Below, in pieces: positions 1 to 8,949 of a stretch of DNA of 64,000 nt; position 1 is the stretch's first letter, and each line of letters starts with the position of its first letter. A program made the translations under genes and the position numbers. The notes under the pieces are model-generated. The model ran no database searches, was not told the origin of the DNA, and saw only the letters and a program-made list of their open reading frames with translations. Source of the DNA: Manganibacter manganicus (GTDB taxonomy: Bacteria; Pseudomonadota; Alphaproteobacteria; Rhizobiales; Rhizobiaceae); contig NZ_MDET01000001.1 in the NCBI RefSeq assembly GCF_002075885.1, positions 380,793-444,792 on the forward strand, written 5' to 3'.

Positions 1-1
1 T

Positions 2-487
2 GGCTATGGCGCTTTCATCCATATGGGTGCCGAACAGCTCGACCCTGATTTCGGGCGCCGGGAATTCGCGCTTACCACCTGGCGCGCCATTCAGGGCAAC
101 TGGCTGTGGGGCACCGGCTTTGGCACGTTCGATCTGGTTTATCCGTTTTATGAAACCCGCGACATGGTGCATGTCCAATATGTCAACCATGCCCATAACG
201 ATTTTCTGGAACTGCTGCTCGAGGGCGGGGTCTCCGCCGGCATCATTCTATGCATCTATGCCGCTGCGGTGGTGATGCGAGCAATTCGGGTCGGCAAACG
301 CCCTCTGCAACGCCTTGCACTGCTCTCAATCGTCGTCATCCTGCTGCATTCGCTGGTGGACTATTCCTTGCGAACCATGGCGGTCGCGATGATTTTCGCC
401 TTCTTCAATGCCTTGTTCTTTGCCGATGTGGGGATGCAGCCGCCGACAGATGATGATCGTCTGCCGCCCGAGATCTTGCCGCCATAA
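2..487 (+). CDS. O-antigen ligase/polymerase (Wzy-like), C-terminal part
   Basis: The reading frame is open from base 2, so the gene starts outside the window; about 161 residues remain. It has the loop-and-helix layout of the Wzy_C/O-antigen ligase family: a periplasmic stretch with NHAHNDFLELLLEGG, where the HAHND box is typical of these enzymes, followed by three hydrophobic helices and a short polar tail. Such inner-membrane proteins polymerise or transfer polysaccharide repeat units in the periplasm. It sits beside further exopolysaccharide genes. Only the 3' end is visible, so polymerase and ligase cannot be told apart. Confidence 0.8.
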   Translation, partial: GYGAFIHMGAEQLDPDFGRREFALTTWRAIQGNWLWGTGFGTFDLVYPFYETRDMVHVQYVNHAHNDFLELLLEGGVSAGIILCIYAAAVVMRAIRVGKRPLQRLALLSIVVILLHSLVDYSLRTMAVAMIFAFFNALFFADVGMQPPTDDDRLPPEILPP

Positions 488-655
488 TTGTAATTGCCCA
501 ACATTGCGCCCCGATTGTCGTGGCATTCCGTCCCACATCGCTTCATTACTGGAGCAAGACGCATCGGGCCGAAGGCGGGGCGGTTATGAAAACCGGCGCG
601 CGCTGTTGTATGGTCATCCGGACTTGATTCTTTCCGATCATGCTGGCTGATCGAC

Positions 656-3600
656 ATGAAAAAAATTGCCGCCTCGCTTATTATCGTCGCGACCGTCGCT
701 GTCGGGCTGCTGTTCGTCCTTCCCACGCTGATCTCGACTGACTGGGCGCGCTCCGAATTGGGGCGGCAATTGTCGTCGGCAAGCGGCATGGATATCAGGC
801 TGGAAGGGCCGGTGCGGTTGTCATTCCTGCCCGGCCTGGCGGTGGTTGCCAAGGACGTCAGCGTAGCGACCGGCGAGGGCGATGTTTCCATCGTGGTGCC
901 CGGGTTTTCGACCGCGATCACGATGTCCTCGCTATGGTCTGACAAGTTCGAGATTCAGTCCATCGCACTCGTTGATCCGGCTGTCACGATCACTTCGTCC
1001 GCATCGAAGGCGGAAGCGCGGCAGGCGCCATCCGACAAGACGAAGATCGATCCTTTTGCCTCGCTTGTCGACACGCTGGAGCGATTGGCGGTCAATCGCA
1101 TCACGATTGAAAACGGCAGTCTGACCACCGTTGGCGGTGCGGGAAACTCGAGCACGATCAGTGGGATCGATGTGGATTTGAAAGCACCGGATCTCGACCG
1201 GGAGGTCGCCTTCTCGCTGGCGGCCACGCAAGATGGGCGGCGCATGGAACTGGATGGGACGCTCTCGGCACTCAGACCCATCCTTCAGCGGCAACCGGCA
1301 AAAATTTCCCTTGAGGCGGCAATCGAGCGTGCGCCATCTCCTCTCGTTGCCGCGATTAGCGCCAGCGGTGAAATTCGTCTGAACGCAAATGGCAGCTATC
1401 AGATCAGAGGCGGGAAATTCGATCTTGGCGGTCAGGCTTTCCAGTTGGATGTGCTGTTTCAACCCGGAGAGCGGTCTCGCTTTCTGGCCGATCTGACGGC
1501 GAAACGTGTCGACATCGGAGCCTTGGCCGAGGCTGGTGACGCAGACGAGAGCGAGACACCCGCGTCCACCGGCAGTTCTGGCGAACCAAACCTGCTCATG
1601 TTGTCGAATATCGATGCCGATATTAGCGTCACGATCGAGCAACTGGTCAGCGGCGCGCTTACGGCATCCAACGTCCAACTTTCGGGAACCCTGGATAACG
1701 GGCAGCTTGAAGCGAAGCTGGAGCATCTTGGCCTCGATGCCGGCAGCATTGCCGCATCGGTCTCGACTGACGTGCGCAAGGCTGTGCCTGTCATGCAGGG
1801 CAAGATCGTCAGTTCGGGCCTTGATATCGGCGCAATGGCGAAACTGCTCGGGCAGGCTGTTCCCATGACGGGAAAGGTGACTGTCAATACGGCTTTTGCC
1901 TTTCGCGGACTAACGACCGAACGGTTGCGCGAAAGCCTCAATCTGAGCGGGACCGTAGGTATCCGACAGGGCGAAGTTTCGATGGCGGCGCTTGCCGGCA
2001 ATGACGCCCAGCCGCCCGGCGACATCACCGGGCTGAACGCGGACATGAAAATCAGAGATATCGGCAAACCTGTCGATCTGGTGGGAAAACTCACCTGGCA
2101 GGGCCAGGAAGTGGCTTTCCAGTCGCAGCTCGCTCCGGCCGATTTCCTGTCCAGTTCCTCTATCGCCGAGGCATCAGGGCCGGTCAGTCTTTCTGTCGCA
2201 TCGAATTACTTGCGCGCCAGCGTGAACGGTACTGTGAGCGGCGCCGGTACATTCAAGGGACAGGTTTCCGCAGCATCGCCATCGGTGGATCGACTCCTGA
2301 AATGGCTTGGCCAAAATGGTGCCGGCGGTTTGCAGGCCTTCGATTTCAAGGGCACCGTAGACGCCAGTCCACAAGGCGTGACATTTTCGAAGACGAACGT
2401 CGCTTTGAATGGGGTGAAGGCATCGGGCGAGGGATCTCTCAAACTTGGAACGCCGCTCGATATCCGCACGTCGCTCAATTTCGAGAAGCTCGATTTTGCG
2501 GCCCTTGCCGGCGAGGCAGAGGGCACTGCGGGCACAAAGCAAAAATCCTCAAGGCCTGGCGATGCGCCCCTCGATCTTTCTTTTCTAAAAGGGCTGGATG
2601 CAAAGATCGATGTTGCTGCCGACAAGATCGGTTACGGCAAGGTCTTTGCCGGACCCGTGAAAACCACGCTGGTCATCAGGGACGGAGTTGCCGATCTGAC
2701 TGTGTCGCAAAGTCCGTTTTACGGCGGCACAGTCACGGCTGAGATGTCGGCGGACGGATCAGGAGAGGTTCCGGCAATCAAGCTCGACATGGCGATTGCC
2801 GGTGTGGCCGCGGCACCGCTGCTTGACGATGCCGCCGGCTTCGACCGACTCGAGGGCAAGCTCAATACGACGATCGCTATTTCGGGAGCCGGAAAAACCA
2901 CCATGGCCTTGCGGCGCTCGCTCGACGGCAACGCGTCGGTGAAGTTCAGCGACGGCGCGTTGCGCGGCATAGACATTGCGGAAGTCTACAACAATCTGGT
3001 CGGACTGCTTGCCAGCGGCTTCAAGCAGGACGAAAGTAAGAAGACGACGTTCACTGAACTTGGCGCCTCCTTTGCCATAAAGAACGGCATCGCCGAAACG
3101 AATGATATCAGCTTGCTTGGCCCGCTTGTGCGAATGGACGGCGCGGGCACGATCGATCTCGCCGGGCAGACGCTCGAAATTCATCTTAACCCGCGGGTTG
3201 TCGCCTCACTGTCCGGACAGGGTGGAAATGTCGAAGCAAAGGGCATAGGCGTGCCGGTCATAGTCGATGGCTCGCTTTCGGCACCTCGAATCTATCCCGA
3301 TTTGCGCAAGCTTATGAAGGATCCGAAGGGAGCATTGGAGATGTTGAGCCGGCTCGGCCTGCCGACCGAAAAGCTCAATCTCGACAAATTGCTTCCAGGG
3401 CAAGCGGGCTCAGGCAGCGGCGGCAAGGGAGCCGCCGACCTGATCGGCGATCTGATCAAGGGCGGCGGGAATGACGCCGGCAACGGCACGGGCTCGGGAT
3501 TGGCCGATATCATAGGCGGTGCCTTGTCGGGGCAGCGCCAGAGCACCGGACAGCAGGACGAGGGCCAGCCAGGTGCTGGTCAAAGCGATGCCGGAAGTGC

Positions 3601-3820
3601 CGCCAAGGCGATCATCGGCGATCTCATCAAGGGGAAAGCTGCAAAACCAGAACCGTCGCCGGGCGTCGCCCCGAATGCAGGTACGGAGGCAGCCCAACAA
3701 GGCCAGGCCGGAACTTCGATGCAACCTGCGGCGAGCCCGGCGGTGCCACAAGAGTCGTCAGTACCGGACGCTTCGCCAAAGGGCGAAATCGGTTCTCTTC
3801 TCGATCAGCTTTTGCGTTAA
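656..3820 (+). CDS. AsmA family protein with Gly/Gln-rich tail
   Basis: A 1054-residue protein. It starts with one membrane anchor (about residues 4-27, KKIAASLIIVATVAVGLLF), followed by a long beta-rich periplasmic body with AsmA-type repeats and an AsmA_2-like C-terminal region (about 690-900). AsmA-like proteins are inner-membrane-anchored and are thought to help lipid transport or outer-membrane assembly. The last 130 residues are low-complexity Gly/Gln/Ala/Ser linkers that repeat a short helix, GDLIKG (near residues 928 and 985, with looser copies IIGGAL and GSLLDQLLR). The ATG is chosen because it directly precedes the signal anchor. It stands alone between polysaccharide genes, so a role in envelope assembly is inferred from family and context. 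Confidence 0.85.
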   Translation: MKKIAASLIIVATVAVGLLFVLPTLISTDWARSELGRQLSSASGMDIRLEGPVRLSFLPGLAVVAKDVSVATGEGDVSIVVPGFSTAITMSSLWSDKFEIQSIALVDPAVTITSSASKAEARQAPSDKTKIDPFASLVDTLERLAVNRITIENGSLTTVGGAGNSSTISGIDVDLKAPDLDREVAFSLAATQDGRRMELDGTLSALRPILQRQPAKISLEAAIERAPSPLVAAISASGEIRLNANGSYQIRGGKFDLGGQAFQLDVLFQPGERSRFLADLTAKRVDIGALAEAGDADESETPASTGSSGEPNLLMLSNIDADISVTIEQLVSGALTASNVQLSGTLDNGQLEAKLEHLGLDAGSIAASVSTDVRKAVPVMQGKIVSSGLDIGAMAKLLGQAVPMTGKVTVNTAFAFRGLTTERLRESLNLSGTVGIRQGEVSMAALAGNDAQPPGDITGLNADMKIRDIGKPVDLVGKLTWQGQEVAFQSQLAPADFLSSSSIAEASGPVSLSVASNYLRASVNGTVSGAGTFKGQVSAASPSVDRLLKWLGQNGAGGLQAFDFKGTVDASPQGVTFSKTNVALNGVKASGEGSLKLGTPLDIRTSLNFEKLDFAALAGEAEGTAGTKQKSSRPGDAPLDLSFLKGLDAKIDVAADKIGYGKVFAGPVKTTLVIRDGVADLTVSQSPFYGGTVTAEMSADGSGEVPAIKLDMAIAGVAAAPLLDDAAGFDRLEGKLNTTIAISGAGKTTMALRRSLDGNASVKFSDGALRGIDIAEVYNNLVGLLASGFKQDESKKTTFTELGASFAIKNGIAETNDISLLGPLVRMDGAGTIDLAGQTLEIHLNPRVVASLSGQGGNVEAKGIGVPVIVDGSLSAPRIYPDLRKLMKDPKGALEMLSRLGLPTEKLNLDKLLPGQAGSGSGGKGAADLIGDLIKGGGNDAGNGTGSGLADIIGGALSGQRQSTGQQDEGQPGAGQSDAGSAAKAIIGDLIKGKAAKPEPSPGVAPNAGTEAAQQGQAGTSMQPAASPAVPQESSVPDASPKGEIGSLLDQLLR

Positions 3821-3937
3821 TTCCTTAGCCGCACAGGTCATTAACGCTGTACCTTTTGGCGAGATTGACGAAGCGGACGCAGCGCGCAACTATTGCGAGC
3901 GCAAAGGGCTGGAGGAGCGACCTTAAGTGGACCGAGA

Positions 3938-4159
3938 ATGACAAGTAAGAACCGGATCAATCCACCTGATCATCCTCTTACTCATCCCAACTACCAAAGA
4001 GATTGCCAGTTCGCCCTGGAGCCTTCAGTCACGAAATTACTTGAACTGGCCGTGGCTGCCGGATGGGATCGAAACCATGTTGTCGACGCCGTACTGGTGC
4101 TTGTGGCGGAACAGTTAAGGCTTCGCGCTGTGGACGGGGACGAAGTGCCTGTTCAATAA
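3938..4159 (+). CDS. small hypothetical protein
   Basis: A 73-residue soluble, acidic protein that I do not recognise. The ATG at 3938 is preferred over an in-frame TTG at 3893, because the N-terminal extension would read through the intergenic region. A GGAGGAG lies upstream at an unusually long distance (about 20 nt). The second half predicts two amphipathic helices (KLLELAVAAGWD and VDAVLVLVAEQL), which looks like a small helical protein. It lies between the AsmA gene and the convergent polymerase gene. It could be a small conserved rhizobial protein, but no function is supported. Confidence 0.45.
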   Translation: MTSKNRINPPDHPLTHPNYQRDCQFALEPSVTKLLELAVAAGWDRNHVVDAVLVLVAEQLRLRAVDGDEVPVQ

Positions 4160-4197
4160 TCGGTCACTTCGATCTTTCTGTTTCTGACGAAAAACTG

Positions 4198-5421
4198 TCA
4201 CCCTCCGCGCTGATAGCGGTATTCCAGTGCGATGCCGCCCCAAATCAAGCCAAGCAACAGATAGAAATGGCGCCAATGGTCGGTATCGATGATAGTGCCA
4301 AGGGCGATGTGGCCGACATAGACGATGTAGGCACACAGCACATAAGGCTGCCACGGTCGGTTTCGTAGCAAAAGCCGAAAGCCGGCGGCCAAGGTCCAGC
4401 AGGTCAGGGCGAGGTAGGAAACGAAGCCCAGCCAGCCATAATCCATCAGTGTCTTCAGCCAGATATCATGTGTGTCTTCGCCGTATATCTTGCCGAAGAC
4501 CAGCGGGCCGATGCCTAAAGGGTGTTCCAGGGCCAGCATGAAACCAATTGAATAGCGGGCGAAGCGGCCCATCCGCGCCGCATCGTAGTCCTGTTCAAGT
4601 TTGGCTCTGGTCGAGAGCATGTCGGCCACGCCGGGAATTTGCAAGACGGCAATCATCGCGATCAGGATGAGGGCTATCGCGACGATCGCCATGACAATGA
4701 TGCGCAGACGGAAGCGACCGCTGCGGCTTTGCAGGAATAGAAGGCCGGCAAGCAAGACCGCGGATACGGCAAAGAGACCCCAGGCACCGCGCGAGAAGGA
4801 AAAGAAGATGCCGCCGCAGATGATGAGCAGCGGCAATGCCAGCAAGGGTATGCGCCGGGCAGGGCCGGTCAACAGCAGGTAAAGCAGATAGATGCCCGGA
4901 AGCGCCAGGAATGGCCCGAAGACATTGGGGTCCTGAAAGGCGCCGGTGGCGCGGTCATATCTGGTGAAGATGTCGGAGCCGGGGAACATGTTGAAATAAC
5001 CGGCTATGCCGAGCAGCGCCGTCATAACCGCCGAAGCCACATAGGCAACGAAGATCAGGCGATAGAAATCGGGACGCGCTTCGATGATGAGGGCGGAGAA
5101 GACGGCCGAAAGGGCAAGAAACAGCGATACGGCCAGATAGAGCGGTGTCTGCGCCAGGTCTGCCATCTGGGTCATGGCAAGCATGCCGCCGATGTTGAAA
5201 AGCACCAGAAGCGTCAGAAGCGGCGTGACGGGGCGTGAGATGCGCAGCCCGAACAGCGCCCATGTCACAATCAGGCCTGCCAGATAGAGGTCATAGGGCG
5301 CGGGCTCGTCGATCACGAAGCCGGACAGGAAAATTCCGAGGAATACGGCGCCGCTGGTGATGAGCGCGATCAGCTTGGCGTTGATCGCGGCCGGCGGTAG
5401 TTCATGGGTCAGCGCGCTCAA
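4198..5421 (-). CDS. O-antigen ligase/polysaccharide polymerase family membrane protein
   Basis: A 407-residue integral membrane protein with about 10-12 hydrophobic helices and a large periplasmic loop in the second half, the arrangement of the Wzy/O-antigen-ligase (PF04932-type) family. The loop carries GEDTHDIWLKTLMDYGWLGF, a variant of the family's conserved H-rich motif. The start ATG overlaps the end of the upstream sugar-phosphate transferase gene by 4 bp (stop at 5418), so the two are probably translationally coupled. It is the last gene of the minus-strand exopolysaccharide unit and is the likely polymerase for the repeat unit primed by its neighbour. Confidence 0.85.
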   Translation of the reverse strand: MSALTHELPPAAINAKLIALITSGAVFLGIFLSGFVIDEPAPYDLYLAGLIVTWALFGLRISRPVTPLLTLLVLFNIGGMLAMTQMADLAQTPLYLAVSLFLALSAVFSALIIEARPDFYRLIFVAYVASAVMTALLGIAGYFNMFPGSDIFTRYDRATGAFQDPNVFGPFLALPGIYLLYLLLTGPARRIPLLALPLLIICGGIFFSFSRGAWGLFAVSAVLLAGLLFLQSRSGRFRLRIIVMAIVAIALILIAMIAVLQIPGVADMLSTRAKLEQDYDAARMGRFARYSIGFMLALEHPLGIGPLVFGKIYGEDTHDIWLKTLMDYGWLGFVSYLALTCWTLAAGFRLLLRNRPWQPYVLCAYIVYVGHIALGTIIDTDHWRHFYLLLGLIWGGIALEYRYQRGG

Positions 5422-6953
5422 TAGGCGTTTTCCGTATTGAGCAGGCGGATGGGCGTCAGGAACAGAATCTTGAGGTCGAACAGCAGCGACCAGTTCTCGA
5501 TATACTGAAGGTCGTATTCGGTGCGCATGCGGATTTTGTCGTCATTATCGACTTCGCCGCGCCAACCATTGATCTGCGCCCAACCCGTCACGCCCGGCTT
5601 GACGCGATGGCGCGCGAAATAGCCTTCGACCACCTCGCAATAAAGCCGGTTGTGCGATTGGGCTGCAACTGCGTGCGGGCGAGGGCCGACCAGCGAAAGG
5701 GAGCCGACCAGCGCGTTGAAGAATTGTGGCAATTCGTCGATCGAGGTCTTGCGGATGAAGCGACCGACGCGCGTGACACGTGGGTCGTTCCTGGTGACGG
5801 CATTGCGTGCTGAAGGGTCCGCCTTGTCGGTGTACATCGAGCGGAACTTGAAGACCTCGACGATCTCGTTGTTGAAGCCATGGCGCTTCTGCTTGAACAG
5901 AACAGGCCCCTTCGAGTCGAGCTTGATGGCAATGGCTGTCGCAAGCATGATCGGTGAAAACACGAGAATGCCGAGCAGGCTGAAGACGATGTCGAAGGCA
6001 CGTTTGGCCACCGAATCCCAGTCGTTGATCGGCTTGTCGAAGATATCGAGCATCGGCACCGAACCGATATGCGAATAGGCGCGGGGACGGAATTGGAGCG
6101 CGTTGGAATGCGCCGAAAGCCGGATATCCACCGGCAGCACCCACAACTTCTTCAAGAGTTGCAGAACGCGCCGCTCGGCTGTGATCGGCAACGATACGAT
6201 CATCATGTCGATATGGGCGATGCGTGCGAATTCGATCAGTTCGGAGATGGTGCCGAGTTTGGGATAGCCAGCGACAATGGGCGGCGATCGGGTGTCGTCG
6301 CGGTCATCGAAGATACCGCAGATACGAATATCGTTGTAAGGTTGCCGTTCGACCGAGCGGATAAGTGATTCCGCGGCCTTGCCGCCGCCAACGATAATGG
6401 CGCGACGCTCCATGCTGCCGTTGCGTGCCCAATTTCGGATCAAGTGCGCCATGACAAGGCGTAATCCGAAGACGACAACGAAGCCGGCGACGAACCAGAT
6501 GCCGAACATCAGGCGCGAATAATCCTCCGACATCTTGAGGACAAAGGCGCCGAGTGCGGTGAGTGCGAAACTGGCAGCCCAAGCCAGCAGGATACGGCCG
6601 AAATTGGTGGCGGGACGCATCAATGCCGGCACCTGGTAACACTCGGACAGTTCCAGCAGTGTTACTGTCAACGCGGACATGCCGAAAATAATCAAGGCAT
6701 ATTGCCAGGGAAGGTAGCTGAAGAAGCCGATACATCCGAAATAGACGACGATGCCCGAGAGGAAAAGCAGAGCGAATTCCACCAATCGGAGGATGCCGCT
6801 GACCATGACAGGCGACATGGTGTCTCGGCGATACTGCGAGGCGACCTTGCGGGCGACATTGTTTAACCCCGAGGAGGATTGATCTTCGTCCGGGATTTCG
6901 AATTTGCGCACCGCCTCCATGGAGAAGCGGCTGGCCGGATCTATCTCATTCAT
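5418..6953 (-). CDS. undecaprenyl-phosphate sugar phosphotransferase (WcaJ/ExoY type)
   Basis: A 511-residue polyprenyl glycosylphosphotransferase. The N-terminal half has four membrane helices (about residues 50-160) and a nucleotide-binding-like CoA-fold domain. The C-terminal third is the bacterial sugar transferase domain, with a membrane-associated hairpin (FDIVFSLLGILVFSPIM), the catalytic KFRSMYTD segment, then TSIDELPQFFNALVGSLSLVGPRP and KPGVTGWAQINGWRGE. These enzymes move a hexose-1-phosphate from UDP-sugar to undecaprenyl phosphate and so start the repeat unit at the inner membrane. It overlaps the polymerase gene by 4 bp and follows the GT4 gene after an 87-bp gap that contains a hairpin. 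Confidence 0.92.
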   Translation of the reverse strand: MNEIDPASRFSMEAVRKFEIPDEDQSSSGLNNVARKVASQYRRDTMSPVMVSGILRLVEFALLFLSGIVVYFGCIGFFSYLPWQYALIIFGMSALTVTLLELSECYQVPALMRPATNFGRILLAWAASFALTALGAFVLKMSEDYSRLMFGIWFVAGFVVVFGLRLVMAHLIRNWARNGSMERRAIIVGGGKAAESLIRSVERQPYNDIRICGIFDDRDDTRSPPIVAGYPKLGTISELIEFARIAHIDMMIVSLPITAERRVLQLLKKLWVLPVDIRLSAHSNALQFRPRAYSHIGSVPMLDIFDKPINDWDSVAKRAFDIVFSLLGILVFSPIMLATAIAIKLDSKGPVLFKQKRHGFNNEIVEVFKFRSMYTDKADPSARNAVTRNDPRVTRVGRFIRKTSIDELPQFFNALVGSLSLVGPRPHAVAAQSHNRLYCEVVEGYFARHRVKPGVTGWAQINGWRGEVDNDDKIRMRTEYDLQYIENWSLLFDLKILFLTPIRLLNTENAY

Positions 6954-6974
6954 GGAAGTACCACGGAAACATTC

Positions 6975-6997
6975 GCTAGCGCTTATCGAGCGTTAGC
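6975..6997. promoter_or_regulatory. hairpin in the GT4/sugar-transferase intergenic gap
   Basis: An inverted repeat with 9-bp arms, GCTAGCGCT and AGCGTTAGC (one G-T pair), around a 5-base loop. It lies in the 87-bp gap between two genes transcribed in the same direction (minus strand). It has no T tract, so processing, mRNA stabilisation or partial termination are all possible. Confidence 0.4.
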
Positions 6998-7040
6998 ACG
7001 GGAGGGCTAAAAAACCCTTGAAACAATCGGTCGCTTTGAA

Positions 7041-8195
7041 TCAGTTCCGTTGCAGCGCGCCGAAGTAGGCTCGCTCGATAGCCGCCGCCATGACGTCGGT
7101 ACCAAAATGAGATTTCACTTCAACGGGTTGAGGCATCATCCTGCTGTAGGCATCGAGGTCGGGCAGAGCGGCGGCGATCTTTTCGGCCAAGGAAGCAGGA
7201 TCGGGCCGGACCAGCGCCGGGGAGTTGATGCCGAAGATTTCCGGTATGCCGCCAACCGCCGTTGCTATCATTGGCTTGCCTGCGGCAAGTGTCTCCAGCA
7301 CGATGTAGGGCATAGCCTCCGCGCGTGAGGGAACGACGACCAGATGTGCGAGCGCAAAGGCGTCACGCGCCGGCATCGATGGCAGGAAGCGAACGCGATC
7401 GGTGAGGCCATGTTGCGCAACCCGCGCTTTATAACGTGGGAGATCGGCGCCGTCGCCGACCATCACAGCCGTGACATTGCGGCCCAACTGTGTTTGGGCC
7501 ATTGCAACGGCGTCGATGAAAATGTCCGGCCCTTTCAGGTCGCGCATCGTTCCGATGTAAAGAAGATCGGCGGCGCCCGGCCGCGCGGGAACGGGCTCAA
7601 ATTCGCCGGGCTGTATGCCGTTATAGATCAGGGTATTCGGCACGCGGGGTTTGCCGATCTTTCGAATATAGGTCTGTCGTTCATATTCGGAGACGAACAG
7701 CAGTGTATCGGTGAGCCGGCACATGGCGCGTTCCAACGTAAAGTAGAACTTTCCTGCCAGTGATGCCTCATCATGGTGGAGGCTGCCGCCATGCGGCGAA
7801 TAAAGACGGGCCACGCGAGACCGTGGAACCCGCAACAGTGAGCCGAACAGACGGGCAAAAACGCCGCCCTTCGCGCCATGACCATGCAGCACATCCGGCC
7901 GCAATTTCCTGATGATCTGAAAGCTGCGCCATGCAGAGGCGATATCGCTTGGTCCGACATGGCGCTGCATGGCGATTCGATGGACGCCCAACGCGAGGCA
8001 GTCGCCCATGGCGGCGAACAATTTTTCCTCGAAGTCGCCGCCGGTGCTGGAATCGCAAACGATACCAACCGAATGGCCCGCCGCCGCTTGTGCCGCCGCC
8101 AAATCCCGCACATGGCGAAAGACGCCGCCAACCGGAGCGCGGAAGCAGTGAACGATCCGGAGTTTTCCGTTTGACACGTCAGAAGAGGCGTTCAC
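7041..8195 (-). CDS. GT4-family glycosyltransferase
   Basis: A 384-residue GT-B fold glycosyltransferase. The N-terminal Rossmann half begins LRIVHCFRAPVGGVFRHVRDLA, with the usual GG-x-x-x-H/R loop. The C-terminal half has MRDLKGPDIFIDA, MVGDGADLPR and the donor-binding segment VVPSRAEAMPYIVLETLAAGKPMIATAVGG, with the EX7E-like pattern of family 4. It would add a sugar from an activated donor to the lipid-linked repeat unit on the cytoplasmic face. Its start overlaps the upstream export gene by 17 bp (8179-8195), which points to one operon. Donor and acceptor cannot be read from sequence. Confidence 0.9.
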   Translation of the reverse strand: MNASSDVSNGKLRIVHCFRAPVGGVFRHVRDLAAAQAAAGHSVGIVCDSSTGGDFEEKLFAAMGDCLALGVHRIAMQRHVGPSDIASAWRSFQIIRKLRPDVLHGHGAKGGVFARLFGSLLRVPRSRVARLYSPHGGSLHHDEASLAGKFYFTLERAMCRLTDTLLFVSEYERQTYIRKIGKPRVPNTLIYNGIQPGEFEPVPARPGAADLLYIGTMRDLKGPDIFIDAVAMAQTQLGRNVTAVMVGDGADLPRYKARVAQHGLTDRVRFLPSMPARDAFALAHLVVVPSRAEAMPYIVLETLAAGKPMIATAVGGIPEIFGINSPALVRPDPASLAEKIAAALPDLDAYSRMMPQPVEVKSHFGTDVMAAAIERAYFGALQRN

Positions 8196-8742
8196 GAACG
8201 TAGACGGTGTCGCCAGGCATCAAAGGATCGGACGTGGCGACGCGGCCTGTCAGGACCTTACCGTTGAGGTCTCGGGTGATATCGACGCTTTCCTGATTGG
8301 CTCGTGGGCTGTAACCGCCAGCCATGGCTACCGCTTTCTGGACGGTGAGGCCCGGAACATAGGAGTATTGACCGGCGGCCCCGACTTCACCCATGACGAA
8401 GACAGGCCGGTAGCGCGCGACCTCCACCGATACATCGGGATCGCGGATGTAGCCCTGGCGCAGTTTATTCGCGATCTCGCGTTCAAGCTGTTTCGTGGTA
8501 TGGCCTCGCGCCGGAACCGCACCGACAAGCGGGAATGAAATATAGCCCGACTGATCGACGCTGTAGGTATTGGACAGTCCATCCTGCTCGAAGACGGTCA
8601 CACGCACCTGATCGCCGGCGCCGAGATGATAGGGTTGCGCCAGCACTGCATGGAAGGCGGGCGGTGCCGGACGGTAACTGGAACATCCCGCCAGCAACGA
8701 GACGGCGGCAAGAGCGCGTAGCAGGGCAGCGGTGCGTTTCAT
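8179..8742 (-). CDS. polysaccharide export lipoprotein (Wza/ExoF/GumB type)
   Basis: A 187-residue secreted lipoprotein. The lipobox LLAGC puts the lipidated Cys at about residue 20. A Poly_export domain follows (YHLGAGDQVRVTVFEQDGLS, then DQSGYISFPLVGAVPARG), and then a SLBB-like domain (RPVFVMGEVGAAGQYSYVPGLTVQKAVAMAGGYS). It is shorter than Wza and resembles GumB/ExoF-type OPX proteins, which form or gate the outer-membrane channel for polysaccharide. It is the first gene of the minus-strand unit and is divergent from the Wzz/GumC-like gene, its expected inner-membrane partner. Confidence 0.92.
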   Translation of the reverse strand: MKRTAALLRALAAVSLLAGCSSYRPAPPAFHAVLAQPYHLGAGDQVRVTVFEQDGLSNTYSVDQSGYISFPLVGAVPARGHTTKQLEREIANKLRQGYIRDPDVSVEVARYRPVFVMGEVGAAGQYSYVPGLTVQKAVAMAGGYSPRANQESVDITRDLNGKVLTGRVATSDPLMPGDTVYVRERLF

Positions 8743-8949
8743 GACCGGGTCATAACCTTCGGCTGGCCGCCGTGAGTGTCGCAGCAGGCTTAATAATTGC
8801 GCTTGTTATCCTCCTGTTAGGGTTAATGCCCGGTAAAGGTAAAGCGGCTACGAGCCGCCACTGCTGCGTACTCTCCGCGCCACCGGCATTAACTCGGGAG
8901 TTACCATACTTGTTTACGGTGCGTTCCGACTCTCGTCGGGAAGCAGGCA
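8743..8949. promoter_or_regulatory. divergent intergenic region of the exopolysaccharide locus
   Basis: A 207-bp region between the minus-strand export operon and the plus-strand co-polymerase gene. It holds a hairpin GCGGCT-ACG-AGCCGC (8844-8858) and a 14-bp palindrome TAACTCGGGAGTTA (8890-8903), which is a plausible operator for shared control. No clear sigma-70 pair was found by eye. A GGAAGCAGG precedes the plus-strand ATG. Confidence 0.4.
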
